From Gammaproteobacteria bacterium (GTDB lineage Bacteria > Pseudomonadota > Gammaproteobacteria > Pseudomonadales > Azotimanducaceae): 64,000 nt of DNA. The translations under genes were made by a program, and so were the position numbers. The DNA is taken from the NCBI GenBank assembly GCA_009840305.1, contig VXNY01000016.1, positions 1-64,000 on the forward strand. The letters are read 5' to 3'. Shown here one piece after another: positions 45,397 to 55,222 of the stretch; position 1 is the first letter of the stretch; every line of letters starts with the position of its first letter. The notes under the pieces are model-generated. The model searched no databases. It was not told the origin of the DNA and was given only the letters and a program-made list of their open reading frames with translations.

Positions 45397-46986
45397 CTAG
45401 CTGGGTCCAACCAGGTGGCGGGGACGAATACCGATTACTAAACCGACGACAAAATAGCTCACCATCCCCGCTCCTATGAGCACGGCGAGCCACAAGATTC
45501 GAACCCAAACTGAGAAATCCAACCATAGACTGTCTGCAGGACTTAGGACGTGCAACACTACAACCATGCAACCACTCGCGATCGCAACTTGCAAGCACAC
45601 TTTGATGAACGGTTGTGAAATCTTAAAGTCCCCACGTCGCATGAGACCCACCATCAACAAAGTCGCATGTACGAACGCAGCAACGGTAGTCGCGATGGCG
45701 ATACCCACATGGTGAATAAATTGAAACAAACTCAGACTCACGAGTATGTTCACGGCCACGCTAATCGACGCGTAATAGAAGGGAGTTTTCGTGTCTTTTT
45801 TCGCGAAAAATCCCGGGGCAAAGATCTTTACCAACATTAGAGGTACGACACCGACTGCAAACGCTTGTAAAGCGACTGCAACCATTTGCACGTCCTCCCA
45901 AGTGAACTCACCCCTAAGAAAGAGCGTCGTAGTCAAAGGAGTTGCCAAAACAAACAAACCAACTGCCGCCGGCAAGCCCAATATGATCCCTACTTCGGCC
46001 CCCCACAATAAGTGTCGTCGAAAGCCGATCTGGTCACCACGATTGTGTAGTTTCGAGATGCTTGGCAAGATAACAGTTTGTAAAGCGATCGCGATCATTC
46101 CTACAGGAAGTTCGATAAGACGATCTGCGTAATACAACCAAGCTACACTCCCCATTACCAAGGAAGCAGCTATCTGTGTCCCTACCAAAATGTTAATTTG
46201 ACCCACCGACGCTGCAAATACAGCCGGACCAAACAGTTTCAACATTTGAGTTACGCCAGGTGAACGCCAATTGACTTTTGGTACCTTGAGCAACCGAAGA
46301 CTTGCGAGCGACGGAAAGTGCCAAAGTAGCTGTATGACCCCAGCTACGATAACAGCCCACGCTAGCGCATACGCGAGTTCTGCAAACCAAGTCGTACCGA
46401 AGAGCATCGCGCAAATCATGGCGACGTTGAGAATTACCGGTACGAATGCGGGAACAAAAAACCGGTCAAAGCTATTGAGAACAGAGCCGAGGAAAGCCGT
46501 AAACGAAATCAGCCCCAAATAGGGAAACATGACGACTAATAGTCCAGTCGCAAGATCAAAACGACCATCTGCAACCCAAGCATGCGTTGAGCCCACAGTA
46601 AAAATGGTGATGAATGCTGGCGCGAACACTGATCCTAATACGCAAACTACGAGCAGCACTAGTCCAAAATTACCAGCGACTACTTGAACAAATTCTTCGA
46701 GTTCTTCCCTTGTTCCTGTCTCCTGAAATTGCGCAAGCACTGGAATAAACGCTTGCGCGAACGCGCCCTCGGCAGTCAATCTTCGAAAAAAGTTGGGTAC
46801 TCGAAATGCGAGAAAAAACGCGTCAGCTATTGGTGTTGCGCTAGCACCTAAGAACTTAGATTCAGCTATTGTTCGTAGTAGTCCAAGAACGCGCGAACAT
46901 CCCGTCAAACTTCCGACTACAATTCCTCGGGAACCGATCCCCTTCTCTGTCCCAGTAGTAATCGGTTGATCGTGATCTTGATCCAC
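45397..46986 (-). CDS. murJ: Lipid II flippase MurJ
   Basis: Flips lipid II across the inner membrane for peptidoglycan synthesis. The 529-residue protein is a MOP-family exporter with about 14 membrane helices; SRVLGLLRTIAESKFLGAS and FFLAFRVPNFFRRLTAEGAFAQAFIPVL are family signatures. GTG start. It is divergent from rpsT and upstream of ribF-lspA, a normal order. Confidence 0.95.
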   Translation of the reverse strand: MDQDHDQPITTGTEKGIGSRGIVVGSLTGCSRVLGLLRTIAESKFLGASATPIADAFFLAFRVPNFFRRLTAEGAFAQAFIPVLAQFQETGTREELEEFVQVVAGNFGLVLLVVCVLGSVFAPAFITIFTVGSTHAWVADGRFDLATGLLVVMFPYLGLISFTAFLGSVLNSFDRFFVPAFVPVILNVAMICAMLFGTTWFAELAYALAWAVIVAGVIQLLWHFPSLASLRLLKVPKVNWRSPGVTQMLKLFGPAVFAASVGQINILVGTQIAASLVMGSVAWLYYADRLIELPVGMIAIALQTVILPSISKLHNRGDQIGFRRHLLWGAEVGIILGLPAAVGLFVLATPLTTTLFLRGEFTWEDVQMVAVALQAFAVGVVPLMLVKIFAPGFFAKKDTKTPFYYASISVAVNILVSLSLFQFIHHVGIAIATTVAAFVHATLLMVGLMRRGDFKISQPFIKVCLQVAIASGCMVVVLHVLSPADSLWLDFSVWVRILWLAVLIGAGMVSYFVVGLVIGIRPRHLVGPS

Positions 46987-47113
46987 GTACCTATTCTCGC
47001 ATGGTCACGGATTTCAAAGTACGCTCCCTACCATCGAACGATACTTATAATTCGCTCCGCTTACCATCCCTTTTGGGATCTTTCTTCCGAAGCAATTAAA
47101 GGTATCCTCGACT

Positions 47114-47386
47114 TTGGCAAACAGTCCTCAAGCCCGTAAACGCGCCCGTCAAGCAGAAACGCACCGGCAACGTAATATGAGTCATCGTTCTAAATATCGC
47201 ACCTATATCAAGCAGGTAGACAATTATCTTGCACAAGGCGATCTTGAAGCTGCATCTCAAGCGTATAAAGAGGCGATACCCATTATTGATTCGATGGTAA
47301 ACCGAGGTCTCATTCACAAAAATAAAGCTGCTAGGCACAAGTCGCGGTTAAACTCTAAACTCAAGCTTTTGAGTACCGCCGGTTAG
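47114..47386 (+). CDS. rpsT: 30S ribosomal protein S20
   Basis: Helical 16S rRNA-binding protein of 90 residues: ANSPQARKRARQAETHRQRN, then YIKQVDNYLAQGDLEAASQAYKEAIPIIDSMVNRGLIHKNKAARHKSRLNSKLK. TTG start (47114). It is divergent from murJ and convergent with obgE. Confidence 0.97.
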   Translation: MANSPQARKRARQAETHRQRNMSHRSKYRTYIKQVDNYLAQGDLEAASQAYKEAIPIIDSMVNRGLIHKNKAARHKSRLNSKLKLLSTAG

Positions 47387-47414
47387 TTGCTTACAGATAT
47401 CTTCTAAAGCAACT
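47385..47414. terminator. Hairpin between rpsT and obgE
   Basis: AGTTGCTT (47385-47392) and AAGCAACT (47407-47414) can form an 8-bp stem with a 14-base loop between the two converging gene ends. No adjoining T run follows at once, so termination is only possible. Confidence 0.3.
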
Positions 47415-47419
47415 ACCAC

Positions 47420-48586
47420 TCAACTCTCCGTTTTTTTCACAAACTCAACTTCGCACATTTCGGGCGATTCCGATTTCTCAAGCGCGTGCTGGCGGCGCGC
47501 CGCTACAGATTGTGCCAAAACATCAGTCGCAAGTTGATCAGCTCGTTCTTGAAAAGCCAGTCGTGAATCAGGATCGGTTTTAGTCAATTCTCTTCGCTCT
47601 TGAATTTCCCTCGCCAACGCATCGACAAGTTCGTTAACACCCTGTCCGGTGTGAGAAGAAATCGCGAACACTGAACGTTCGTCGTTGAATAAGCGTTTGA
47701 TCTCTATAAGTTCTTCTTCGGTAATACAATCAATCTTCGTCAGAACCGTGTAAATAGTGGTCTCTGCTAGTGTCTGGCTATATTTCGAGAGTTCCTTTCT
47801 TATGTCCCTGGCATTCTCGACAGGATCAGATTGGTCCGCCGGTTTGACTTCCACTAAATGCAAAAGGATCGATGTACGTGTTAAGTGGCGCATGAAGCGA
47901 GTTCCCAGACCGGTTCCTTCCGATGCGCCTCGTATTAATCCAGGAACATCTGCGATCACAAAGCTCTGATCTGAATTCGCTCGTACGACCCCCAGATGGG
48001 GTTTCAACGTCGTAAACGGAAATTCAGCGATTTGTGGTTTTGATGCGGAAACTCTGGAAAGGAAGGTCGACTTCCCCGCGTTCGGCATGCCAAGTAAGCC
48101 AACATCTGCGAGAATGCGCAACTGTAAACGCAACTTTCTTTGTTCACCCGAGGTGCCTTGTGTAGTCTGTCGAGGAGATCGATTTGTGCTTGTCTTGAAC
48201 GAGGCATTACCTCGACCGGGTTTGCCCCCGTTTGCGACTTTCAAACGCGTGTTCGCTTCAGTTACGTCACCAACTACTCGCAAGGTCTCGTCGTCCACAA
48301 CGGTCGTACCGAAAGGAACCAGTATCACGAGGGCTTTACCGTCTGCTCCTCGTTTCAGCGAGCTCCCGCCGGGAGCACCATTACTTGCTTTTTGAATTGG
48401 TTTGTAGTGGAGATCGATTAACGTCGTCAATGATGGGTCGCCAACAAGGTATACGGAACCGCCTGCACCGCCATTGCCACCGTTCGGGCCGCCCTTAGCA
48501 ACATTCGCGCGTCGTAGAAAACTCAGACAACCATCGCCACCTCGTCCAGCATTGACCGTGATGGTTACTTCATCAAGAAAGTTCAA
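47420..48586 (-). CDS. obgE: GTPase Obg
   Basis: Ribosome-associated GTPase needed for large-subunit assembly and stress control. The 388 residues have the glycine-rich Obg fold (VNAGRGGDGCLSFLRRANVAKGGPNGG), then the G domain with GMPNAGKSTFLSRV (P-loop), DVPGLIRGASEGTGLG and TKID, and a variable C-terminal tail. Last gene of rplU-rpmA-obgE. Confidence 0.96.
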   Translation of the reverse strand: MNFLDEVTITVNAGRGGDGCLSFLRRANVAKGGPNGGNGGAGGSVYLVGDPSLTTLIDLHYKPIQKASNGAPGGSSLKRGADGKALVILVPFGTTVVDDETLRVVGDVTEANTRLKVANGGKPGRGNASFKTSTNRSPRQTTQGTSGEQRKLRLQLRILADVGLLGMPNAGKSTFLSRVSASKPQIAEFPFTTLKPHLGVVRANSDQSFVIADVPGLIRGASEGTGLGTRFMRHLTRTSILLHLVEVKPADQSDPVENARDIRKELSKYSQTLAETTIYTVLTKIDCITEEELIEIKRLFNDERSVFAISSHTGQGVNELVDALAREIQERRELTKTDPDSRLAFQERADQLATDVLAQSVAARRQHALEKSESPEMCEVEFVKKTES

Positions 48587-48628
48587 TGTGCGTGCCTCCT
48601 AGATTGGTAGGGCACGAAATGCGGGAGC

Positions 48629-48889
48629 TTAACTCGCCGCAATAACGCTTACGTACGTCCTTTGAAGCGATCCGTGTTTTCGATACTCGACAGTACCGTC
48701 CGACTTTGCGAACAAAGTATGGTCCTTACCACATCCGACATTAGATCCAGGATGGAATTTAGTACCACGTTGTCGTACGAGAATATTACCTGCTCGTACG
48801 ATTTCCCCACCATACTTTTTGACTCCTAGCCGTTTAGACTCTGAATCACGACCGTTTTTAGTCTTCCCGCCTGCTTTCTTATGTGCCAT
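48629..48889 (-). CDS. rpmA: 50S ribosomal protein L27
   Basis: 86 residues, [28 protein letters not shown] at the start, with the flexible N-terminal tail that reaches the peptidyl-transferase centre, then [10 protein letters not shown]. It begins 2 bases after rplU ends. Confidence 0.98.
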   Translation of the reverse strand: MAHKKAGGKTKNGRDSESKRLGVKKYGGEIVRAGNILVRQRGTKFHPGSNVGCGKDHTLFAKSDGTVEYRKHGSLQRTYVSVIAAS

Positions 48890-48891
48890 TC

Positions 48892-49218
48892 TTATTTACC
48901 TTTCTGCTCAATTGACGTAATCTCAACCAACGTTGTGTGTTGTCTGTGTCCTTTTCGTCTAAGGTAGTTTTTTCGTCTTTTAAATTTAATAACTGTTATT
49001 TTAGGCTGTCGACTATGGCTCACCACCCGCGCGTTGACTTTGCAATTCGCCAAGTATGGAGTACCCACCGAAACCTTGTCTTTCTCTTGGTCTTTGACCA
49101 TTAGAACTGAATCAAATGAGACATCGGATCCTATCGGAGCATCAAGCCGCTCTAGCGTGAGCGTTTCTCCCGGAACGACGCGGTGTTGTTTGCCACCACT
49201 TTCAAACACGGCATACAT
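48892..49218 (-). CDS. rplU: 50S ribosomal protein L21
   Basis: 108 residues, [23 protein letters not shown], ending in a basic [13 protein letters not shown] stretch typical of L21. First gene of rplU-rpmA-obgE; divergent from ispB with a 387-base gap. Confidence 0.97.
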   Translation of the reverse strand: MYAVFESGGKQHRVVPGETLTLERLDAPIGSDVSFDSVLMVKDQEKDKVSVGTPYLANCKVNARVVSHSRQPKITVIKFKRRKNYLRRKGHRQHTTLVEITSIEQKGK

Positions 49219-49605
49219 TAGCTTTTTCTACTGGTACTTATCGAAGATTGTTAATTATTGAGAGATTTACAGGTTAATAAAGTGTTCGCTCGCCTTTACC
49301 CATTGCTGCAAAATTCAAGCACGAAATTTTACACGAATTGAGGTTTTGTAGACGAGCAACAGGCACTAAAGTGGTACGTCTTGAACTTGAAACCATGAAC
49401 TCTGAATGACAGGATTGTGAATGGACGAGACAGACTAAACGTCAATTTGTCTACATAGATCACACTTTGACAGCGATTGTCACTCATCAGCATGCAGAAA
49501 CTACGAATTTTTTGCAAAATTCGTATTGATTTCCTTGTTGCATGACTTCGAAGAAGGATTGATCACACCTTTCCCAGTTCCACTTAACTTGGTGGACATA
49601 GTTTT
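49219..49605. other. Divergent intergenic region between rplU and ispB
   Basis: No coding region supported. It should hold the promoters of both rplU (leftward) and ispB (rightward). A perfect hairpin at 49502-49525 lies 80 bases before ispB. No other structured RNA is recognised. Confidence 0.5.
49502..49525 (+). promoter_or_regulatory. Perfect stem-loop in the ispB leader
   Basis: TACGAATTTT and AAAATTCGTA form a 10-bp stem with a TTGC loop. It lies between the likely transcription start and the ispB ATG at 49606. It might be an attenuator, an mRNA stabiliser or a terminator of an upstream short transcript. Confidence 0.35.
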
Positions 49606-50607
49606 ATGAACGCCCACGTAGCCAGTGTGCAATCGAGTCCGACCCTGGGTCAGATTCGTTCGCTCGTTCAGCATGATTTTGACGACGTTAACAGCCTCAT
49701 CGACCGGCAGTTGCACTCCCAAGTACCACTCGTCGTCGAAATCGGTCGCTATATCGTTGGTTCTGGAGGAAAGCGCTTGCGACCGCTAATTGTTTTGTTA
49801 GCTGCCAAGGCTTGTAGTTACATTGGTAACGCGCAGATCAAATTAGCCGTACTTGTTGAATTCCTTCATACCGCTACGTTGCTGCACGACGATGTCGTCG
49901 ATGCGTCTGGAAAGCGTCGGGGCAAGCGTACTGTTAACGTGCTTTGGGGTAACGCTCCAAGCGTTTTAGTGGGAGATTTTCTTTACTCTCGAGCGTTTCA
50001 ACTCATGGTCGAGATCGATTCGATGCCATTGATGGAAATCATTAGCCGCGCGACGAACGTTATCGCAGAAGGTGAGGTTCTACAACTTCAAAATAGCGGT
50101 AACACCGAAATCACTGAAAGTGAATATCTTGAAGTGATTCGCTGTAAAACAGCCATGCTGTTCCAAGCTGCGGCACACTCAAGCGCGTCACTGGCAGGTG
50201 CAGATGTTCAGGTTCGGAATGCATTGCGAGACTTTGGGTGTCACTTTGGAATAGCTTACCAACTCATTGATGATTGGTTAGATTTTGCGGGTGATAGTGC
50301 CGTAATGGGTAAAAATGTAGGAGACGACTTAGCCGGAGGAAAAGCCACGATACCATTGATCTACACGATGCGAATGGGGAACCCCAGTGAAATTGCTTGC
50401 GTGCGCCACGCCATCAGGAATCGATCACAAAACGAACTTGCAACTGTAATCGCGGCCGTTCGTACGTCTGGGGCACTCGATTACTGTAAAGCACTGGCAG
50501 AGAAACATACTCAACTTTGCATAGAATGCTTGCAGGCGGTACCGAACAACTCTTTTCGAGAAGCACTCATAGCACTCGCGCACCTTGCAATGTATCGAGC
50601 GTACTGA
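49606..50607 (+). CDS. ispB: Octaprenyl diphosphate synthase (polyprenyl synthetase)
   Basis: Builds the long isoprenoid tail of ubiquinone by trans addition of IPP. The 333 residues contain GGKRLRPLIVLL, the first aspartate-rich motif DDVVD in LLHDDVVDASGKRRG and the second DDWLD in YQLIDDWLDFAGD. The position beside rplU-rpmA-obgE on the opposite strand is the standard gammaproteobacterial arrangement. Confidence 0.96.
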   Translation: MNAHVASVQSSPTLGQIRSLVQHDFDDVNSLIDRQLHSQVPLVVEIGRYIVGSGGKRLRPLIVLLAAKACSYIGNAQIKLAVLVEFLHTATLLHDDVVDASGKRRGKRTVNVLWGNAPSVLVGDFLYSRAFQLMVEIDSMPLMEIISRATNVIAEGEVLQLQNSGNTEITESEYLEVIRCKTAMLFQAAAHSSASLAGADVQVRNALRDFGCHFGIAYQLIDDWLDFAGDSAVMGKNVGDDLAGGKATIPLIYTMRMGNPSEIACVRHAIRNRSQNELATVIAAVRTSGALDYCKALAEKHTQLCIECLQAVPNNSFREALIALAHLAMYRAY

Positions 50608-50644
50608 GTCTCCTACTCAGAACTCAGGCGTATCAGAACAAATT

Positions 50645-50721
50645 CGGAGTGTAGCTCAGCTTGGTAGAGCACTGTCTTCGGGAGGCAGGGGCCGCCGGTT
50701 CAAATCCGGCCACTCCGACCA
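50645..50721 (+). tRNA. tRNA-Pro (anticodon CGG)
   Basis: A 77-base cloverleaf. Acceptor arm CGGAGTG pairs with CACTCCG; D arm GCTC/GAGC; anticodon stem CTGTC/GGCAG with a 7-base loop TTCGGGA, anticodon CGG; T arm GCCGG/CCGGC with TTCAAAT; 3' ACCA encoded. The C1-G72 pair is normal for bacterial tRNA-Pro. It reads CCG. Confidence 0.97.
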
Positions 50722-50767
50722 TGACCATTTGTAATGGTGAACTATTAACGGCTAAGTAAAAACGCGC

Positions 50768-51181
50768 TTACGGTGAACGAGGGACTTCGATTAATCGAAA
50801 TCGCTCACGCCATTGTCGTATGGGAATCTTTAGCTTTACCAGGTCTTGACGCCCCTTCAACCAACAACTATACTCCGAAATTACGTACAGCAACACGAAC
50901 CCAGCAGCGAAATCTGTGAGCAATGCATAATCGAAACCTGCGGTTTCAATTGAACCTGATACTGCCTCCACCCGAAGAAAGAATCGAGCAAACAATGTTG
51001 CTGAGGCCATTGCCGAAGCAATGCAGCAAGTGTAGAGCCACCATCTCGCTCTACTCGGACGAATAGCAAGAAAAGACAGTACGCCACAGATTAAAAACAA
51101 TCCTCCTATCCATGGGGTTTGCCAAGAAAACAACGCTAGCACGACAAATACTATGCCTATTAAACCCGATAGATAGTGCAA
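50768..51181 (-). CDS. Small membrane protein, unknown function
   Basis: 137 residues with about four hydrophobic helices (LSGLIGIVFVVLALFSW; GGLFLICGVLSFLAI; WWLYTCCIASAMASATLFARFF; LLTDFAAGFVLLYVISEYSCW) and a basic C-terminal tail (RQWRERFRL). The TTG start (51181) follows AGAGG. It lies beside tRNA-Pro on the other strand. No family recognised. Confidence 0.65.
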   Translation of the reverse strand: MHYLSGLIGIVFVVLALFSWQTPWIGGLFLICGVLSFLAIRPSRARWWLYTCCIASAMASATLFARFFLRVEAVSGSIETAGFDYALLTDFAAGFVLLYVISEYSCWLKGRQDLVKLKIPIRQWRERFRLIEVPRSP

Positions 51182-51397
51182 GTTTTACCTCTGGAATCTG
51201 ACTACTGAGCAATCCCGACGCGTGAGTATACGGGTCAGTTTCAAGATTTAGCGTGGTAGGTTGAACCACACAACAAACCGATTTTACATGTATCGAGTTC
51301 TTAAACTCTTACCTAAATAGTTGAAAAACGTTCTGCATTAATCAGAATCCTCCCCGCTGTTACATATCAATTCTTTATGCTTTAAGAATTTTTACCC

Positions 51398-52315
51398 ATG
51401 ACCGATGAGAGCGTAGTTGACGCTACGAACATAACGAAATCCTACGGCGACGTCGATGCACTAATCGATTTATCGCTTAGGATTTCTCGCGCGTCAAGAT
51501 GTGTGTTACTCGGGCCGAATGGCGCAGGAAAGAGTACATTCCTTAATCTAGTACTCGGTGCGTTGAAACTCGATCGCGGTTCACTCTCGATATTTGGAAA
51601 GACTCCGGGGCACATATCCGCGCGCAGACGCATCGGTGCCATGCTTCAAATTTCTGGAATCCCCAGTACCTTAACGGTTCGTGAACACTTAAAACTATTC
51701 CAAACATACTACCATAAACCTCTTTCTCAAGCCGAACTCGTCCGCATGGCGAGATTAGAAGGTCTAGAACGGAGGACATACGGATCGCTAAGCGGTGGGC
51801 AACAACAAAGACTAAACTTTGCGTTAGCTCTGTGTGGAAACCCGCAGTTTCTTGTTCTAGATGAACCTTCGACTTCACATGACGTAGAAGCTCGCATAGC
51901 GATGTGGGACCAAGTTGATGATTTCATCGGCGCGGAGCGAACACTCTTGCTTGCATCTCATAACCTAGAAGAAGCTGAGAGACTCGGAGATCGGATCATA
52001 ATCTTTCACAATGGTCGGGTTGTTGCCGATGCTAGTCCAACAAAACTTAGGTCAATGATCGGGACAACCGAAATTTCTGCACATACCAATGCACAGGCAG
52101 AAGTGTTTAAGAGCAACAAACACGTAAAACGCATTAAACAGGTAAATGGGTACTTGCGTCTGTACGTTGCTGAACCGGAGGGCACTGTATCGCAATTACT
52201 TCAACTAGACCCCGGTCTGAAGAACTTGGCAGTGAAACCAGCGACTCTTCAAGACGCCTATTTACACCTGCTGTCTCCAAAACGAATCGATGAGCATTAT
52301 CGCGCCAGTGATTGA
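51398..52315 (+). CDS. ABC transporter ATP-binding protein
   Basis: ATPase of an ABC-2 type exporter. The 305 residues show Walker A GPNGAGKST (about 39-47), signature LSGGQQQRLNFALAL, Walker B FLVLDEPSTSHDVEAR, and the switch His in LLASHNLEEAERLGD. The C-terminal extension is typical of CcmA/NatA-like exporters. It overlaps the permease gene by 26 bases, so they are co-translated. Substrate unknown. Confidence 0.92.
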   Translation: MTDESVVDATNITKSYGDVDALIDLSLRISRASRCVLLGPNGAGKSTFLNLVLGALKLDRGSLSIFGKTPGHISARRRIGAMLQISGIPSTLTVREHLKLFQTYYHKPLSQAELVRMARLEGLERRTYGSLSGGQQQRLNFALALCGNPQFLVLDEPSTSHDVEARIAMWDQVDDFIGAERTLLLASHNLEEAERLGDRIIIFHNGRVVADASPTKLRSMIGTTEISAHTNAQAEVFKSNKHVKRIKQVNGYLRLYVAEPEGTVSQLLQLDPGLKNLAVKPATLQDAYLHLLSPKRIDEHYRASD

Positions 52316-53081
52316 ACGATCTTTACATTTCTGCCGAATACTATTAGCCGAGTCATACACTGAATTTTTGAAGTGTTTGCGGACGCCAGCGTTCGCATCA
52401 GCGATTCTCGGTTTTCCCGTAATTATTTATCTCTTTTGTGGCCTAGTGATTGATTGGGGTGAGACGATCGAACGCTCACATCAATTCTGGATTATCGCAA
52501 CAAGTTCAATCGGTGCGATCGGTACTGGAATGTTTGGATTCGGCGTATACGTCGCAAATGAACGAGGTCAAGGTTGGTTGCTGCTCAAACGCGTAAGCCC
52601 TATGCCAATATTCGTTTACTTTCTGGCCAAAGCTTTGATGGCAGTTGCGTTTTCAGTACTGATTAGTTGCATCATTTTGGCAATCGGACACGCGTTCGTT
52701 GCGGTTCAGCTATCTCTGGTACAGAGTTCTTTGCTAGTCGTGGTTGTGTCGTTGTCAACGATTCCGTATTGTATGATCGGTCTGCTGTGCGGATTCATGG
52801 CTGGTCCCAACACCGCGCACGCAGTAGTGAACGTTTTGTACCTACCATTGTTGCTACTTGGTGGTATCGTTATTCCCTATGACATCTTACCTCAATTCGT
52901 CCAATCGATTGCAACTTTCACTCCGGTCTTTCACTCGTCGCAACTCGCGTTTAAGTTGATCGACGCGTCGTTAGGGTATCCTACAATATCGCATTTGCTC
53001 GTATTGGCTGCGTACTCGTTCGTATGCGTCTCCTTGGCAGGTTTCTTCTACGTACGAGAGAAAGCACGAACATTTGGTTGA
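52290..53081 (+). CDS. ABC-2 type transporter permease
   Basis: The 263-residue membrane partner of the ATPase just upstream, with about six helices. The string GYPTISHLLVLAAYSFVCVSLAGFFYVREKAR at the end and ILPQFVQSIATFTPVFHSSQL near the fifth helix fit ABC-2 permeases. Overlaps the ATPase end by 26 bases. Export substrate not known. Confidence 0.88.
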   Translation: MSIIAPVIERSLHFCRILLAESYTEFLKCLRTPAFASAILGFPVIIYLFCGLVIDWGETIERSHQFWIIATSSIGAIGTGMFGFGVYVANERGQGWLLLKRVSPMPIFVYFLAKALMAVAFSVLISCIILAIGHAFVAVQLSLVQSSLLVVVVSLSTIPYCMIGLLCGFMAGPNTAHAVVNVLYLPLLLLGGIVIPYDILPQFVQSIATFTPVFHSSQLAFKLIDASLGYPTISHLLVLAAYSFVCVSLAGFFYVREKARTFG

Positions 53082-53158
53082 GATTTTGACAAACTCCATC
53101 TGTATCAGTGAAAGCATTTGGAATTGGTGTCTATATCTGAAGAATTCGACAATTTATT

Positions 53159-54358
53159 GTGTCTTTTTCTGTTAGTACTCACCAGTCTATTGCTTCGATC
53201 GACGCGAACGCTTGGAACGCTTGTGCGCTTCCCCTAGACTCTCCGTACCAACCGTTTGTTGACCACAGATTTCTACTAGCGCTAGAACAGAGTGGATGTG
53301 TTTCTGAGGAAACTGGGTGGTGTCCAAGTCACATCGAGCTCAAACAGAATGACGAAACCGTCGGATTGGTACCGATGTATCTCAAAAACCATTCACGAGG
53401 TGAGTACGTCTTCGACTACGCTTGGGCAGAAGCTTTTTACCGCGCGGGAAGAAATTACTACCCTAAGTACCAAATCTGCATTCCATTTACTCCTGTTACT
53501 GGCGCGCGCATATTGGTAAAACAGATTCAAGCGAAGCAGGATATTGAATCATCGTTGATTCAAAAAATAATTGATCTCACAGACGCCGGGGGCGTGAGTT
53601 CGGCCCACATCACTTTTTTGAAGCATTCAGAGTGGTCTACGACAAAACTGGCGGGTCTCTTGCAAAGAATGGATCTTCAGTTTCATTGGGCCAATGAAGG
53701 ATACGATTCGTTTGACGAATTCGTCGCGCAACTAACGAGCAAAAAACGCAAAAATATTCGACGTGAAAGGCGTGAAGTCAAAGAATACAACTTACACATC
53801 CAATGGCTGACGGGCTCAGATCTTCGAGAACAACACTGGGACTCTTTTTATGAGTTTTACCTCGAAACCAGCTCCAGAAAATGGGGTAGTGCGTATCTCA
53901 ATCGCGAATTCTTTAGTCTATTGAGCACTACAATGTCGGACCAGATTCTCTTAATCCTCTGCCGTCGCGGGACAAAATACATCGCTGGAGCACTAAATTT
54001 TCTTGGGGATGAAACACTTTACGGTCGTAATTGGGGGTGCATCGAACATTATCCGTTCTTACACTTTGAATTGTGCTACTACCAAGCAATGGAATACGCG
54101 ATTCAACATCGCCTGCAGAGTTTAGAGGCTGGTGCCCAAGGTGGGCACAAGTTTGCTAGAGGCTACAAAGCACAACCGACCTACTCCGCGCATTACATTG
54201 CAGACACCCAGTTTCGCTTTGCAGTTGCCCGGTTTTTAGCAGATGAGGTGAAATACATTCACCGCGACCTCGAATACCTCGACTCGCAGTCTCCCTTCAG
54301 AGAGCGCACCCTTTCGACTCGCGAACGCATTGAAGCAAATACGTTCAGCGAGGTATAA
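53159..54358 (+). CDS. COG3146-type acyltransferase-like protein (GNAT/FemAB-like fold)
   Basis: 399 residues matching the DUF482/COG3146 family (annotated as peptidogalycan biosynthesis acyltransferase-like). Characteristic strings: DAWAEAF-like DYAWAEAFYRAG, the central FDEFVAQLTSKKRKNIRRERREV, and GRNWGCIEHYPFLHFELCYYQAMEYAI with AGAQGGHKFARGY. GTG start. The biological substrate is unknown for the family. Confidence 0.8.
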   Translation: MSFSVSTHQSIASIDANAWNACALPLDSPYQPFVDHRFLLALEQSGCVSEETGWCPSHIELKQNDETVGLVPMYLKNHSRGEYVFDYAWAEAFYRAGRNYYPKYQICIPFTPVTGARILVKQIQAKQDIESSLIQKIIDLTDAGGVSSAHITFLKHSEWSTTKLAGLLQRMDLQFHWANEGYDSFDEFVAQLTSKKRKNIRRERREVKEYNLHIQWLTGSDLREQHWDSFYEFYLETSSRKWGSAYLNREFFSLLSTTMSDQILLILCRRGTKYIAGALNFLGDETLYGRNWGCIEHYPFLHFELCYYQAMEYAIQHRLQSLEAGAQGGHKFARGYKAQPTYSAHYIADTQFRFAVARFLADEVKYIHRDLEYLDSQSPFRERTLSTRERIEANTFSEV

Positions 54359-54373
54359 GAAGCTCCATTCTTC

Positions 54374-55222
54374 ATGACTTCAACAATCCCGCCACTTCAA
54401 ACCACCGAAAATAGGACGACGGCATCGTCGCGTGGTGAACAATTCACGTTAAAAGATGTTGAGAAGCAGCAAATTCTCGATACCAAAGTTGTTCTGGAAA
54501 CACCGGAAGGCGCAGAACTAGAAATTCGACCTGCAGGATTTCTCGCAAGGGGGATCGCGTTTATTGTAGATGAGGTCGTAAGGCTCTTGATCATAGTCGT
54601 ATTTGCGATACTCGCATCTATGTTGGGTAATGCTCTAGGTCGTGCCGCGAACCAGATAATCTATGGAATGACTCTAATAGTAGTTTTTATCCTGAGTTGG
54701 TTCTATGGTGTTTTTTTTGAACAACTAAATGACGGCAAGACGCCTGGAAAAGTGGTTTCGTCAATCAAGGTAACAAATGCCGACGGTACTCCCGTAGGTA
54801 TCATTCAATCAATCATTCGAAACCTGTTCCGACCTATCGATTCGATCGGTTTCGGTTTAGTAGGAGGATTGCTCCTTGGCAATGCAGCGATAATTCCCCT
54901 TGGTCTGCCGGGATTGTTTTTTGTTCTGTTCTCGAAGAACTTTCGACGTCTAGGAGATCACTTAGCGGACACAATAACAATCTATACCAATCAGCCAAAG
55001 ATAGCTCCTTATAAGGGTGTCAGTACCCCAGCTTCTATTCCAGCTACTCTTTCGCTACAGGACCAAAATTTGTTACTAGCATTCCAAGACCGTAGCACGG
55101 AGTTTTCGGATGAACGCAAAATCGAGCTAGCTGAAGTGCTCGAACCACTGCACGGACAACGATCTGAAGAGGCGGTAAACGTCTGCCTAGGTTATGCAAA
55201 TTCAATACGCGGTGTCTCATGA
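54374..55222 (+). CDS. RDD family membrane protein, first gene of the MoxR operon
   Basis: 282 residues. After a polar N-terminus the RDD domain begins AGFLARGIAFIVDEVV, with several membrane helices and a KTPGKVVSSIKV motif. A cytosolic tail follows. It overlaps the SpoIIM-like gene as ATGA. The RDD-SpoIIM pair heads a six-gene run ending in MoxR and DUF58. Confidence 0.85.
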   Translation: MTSTIPPLQTTENRTTASSRGEQFTLKDVEKQQILDTKVVLETPEGAELEIRPAGFLARGIAFIVDEVVRLLIIVVFAILASMLGNALGRAANQIIYGMTLIVVFILSWFYGVFFEQLNDGKTPGKVVSSIKVTNADGTPVGIIQSIIRNLFRPIDSIGFGLVGGLLLGNAAIIPLGLPGLFFVLFSKNFRRLGDHLADTITIYTNQPKIAPYKGVSTPASIPATLSLQDQNLLLAFQDRSTEFSDERKIELAEVLEPLHGQRSEEAVNVCLGYANSIRGVS

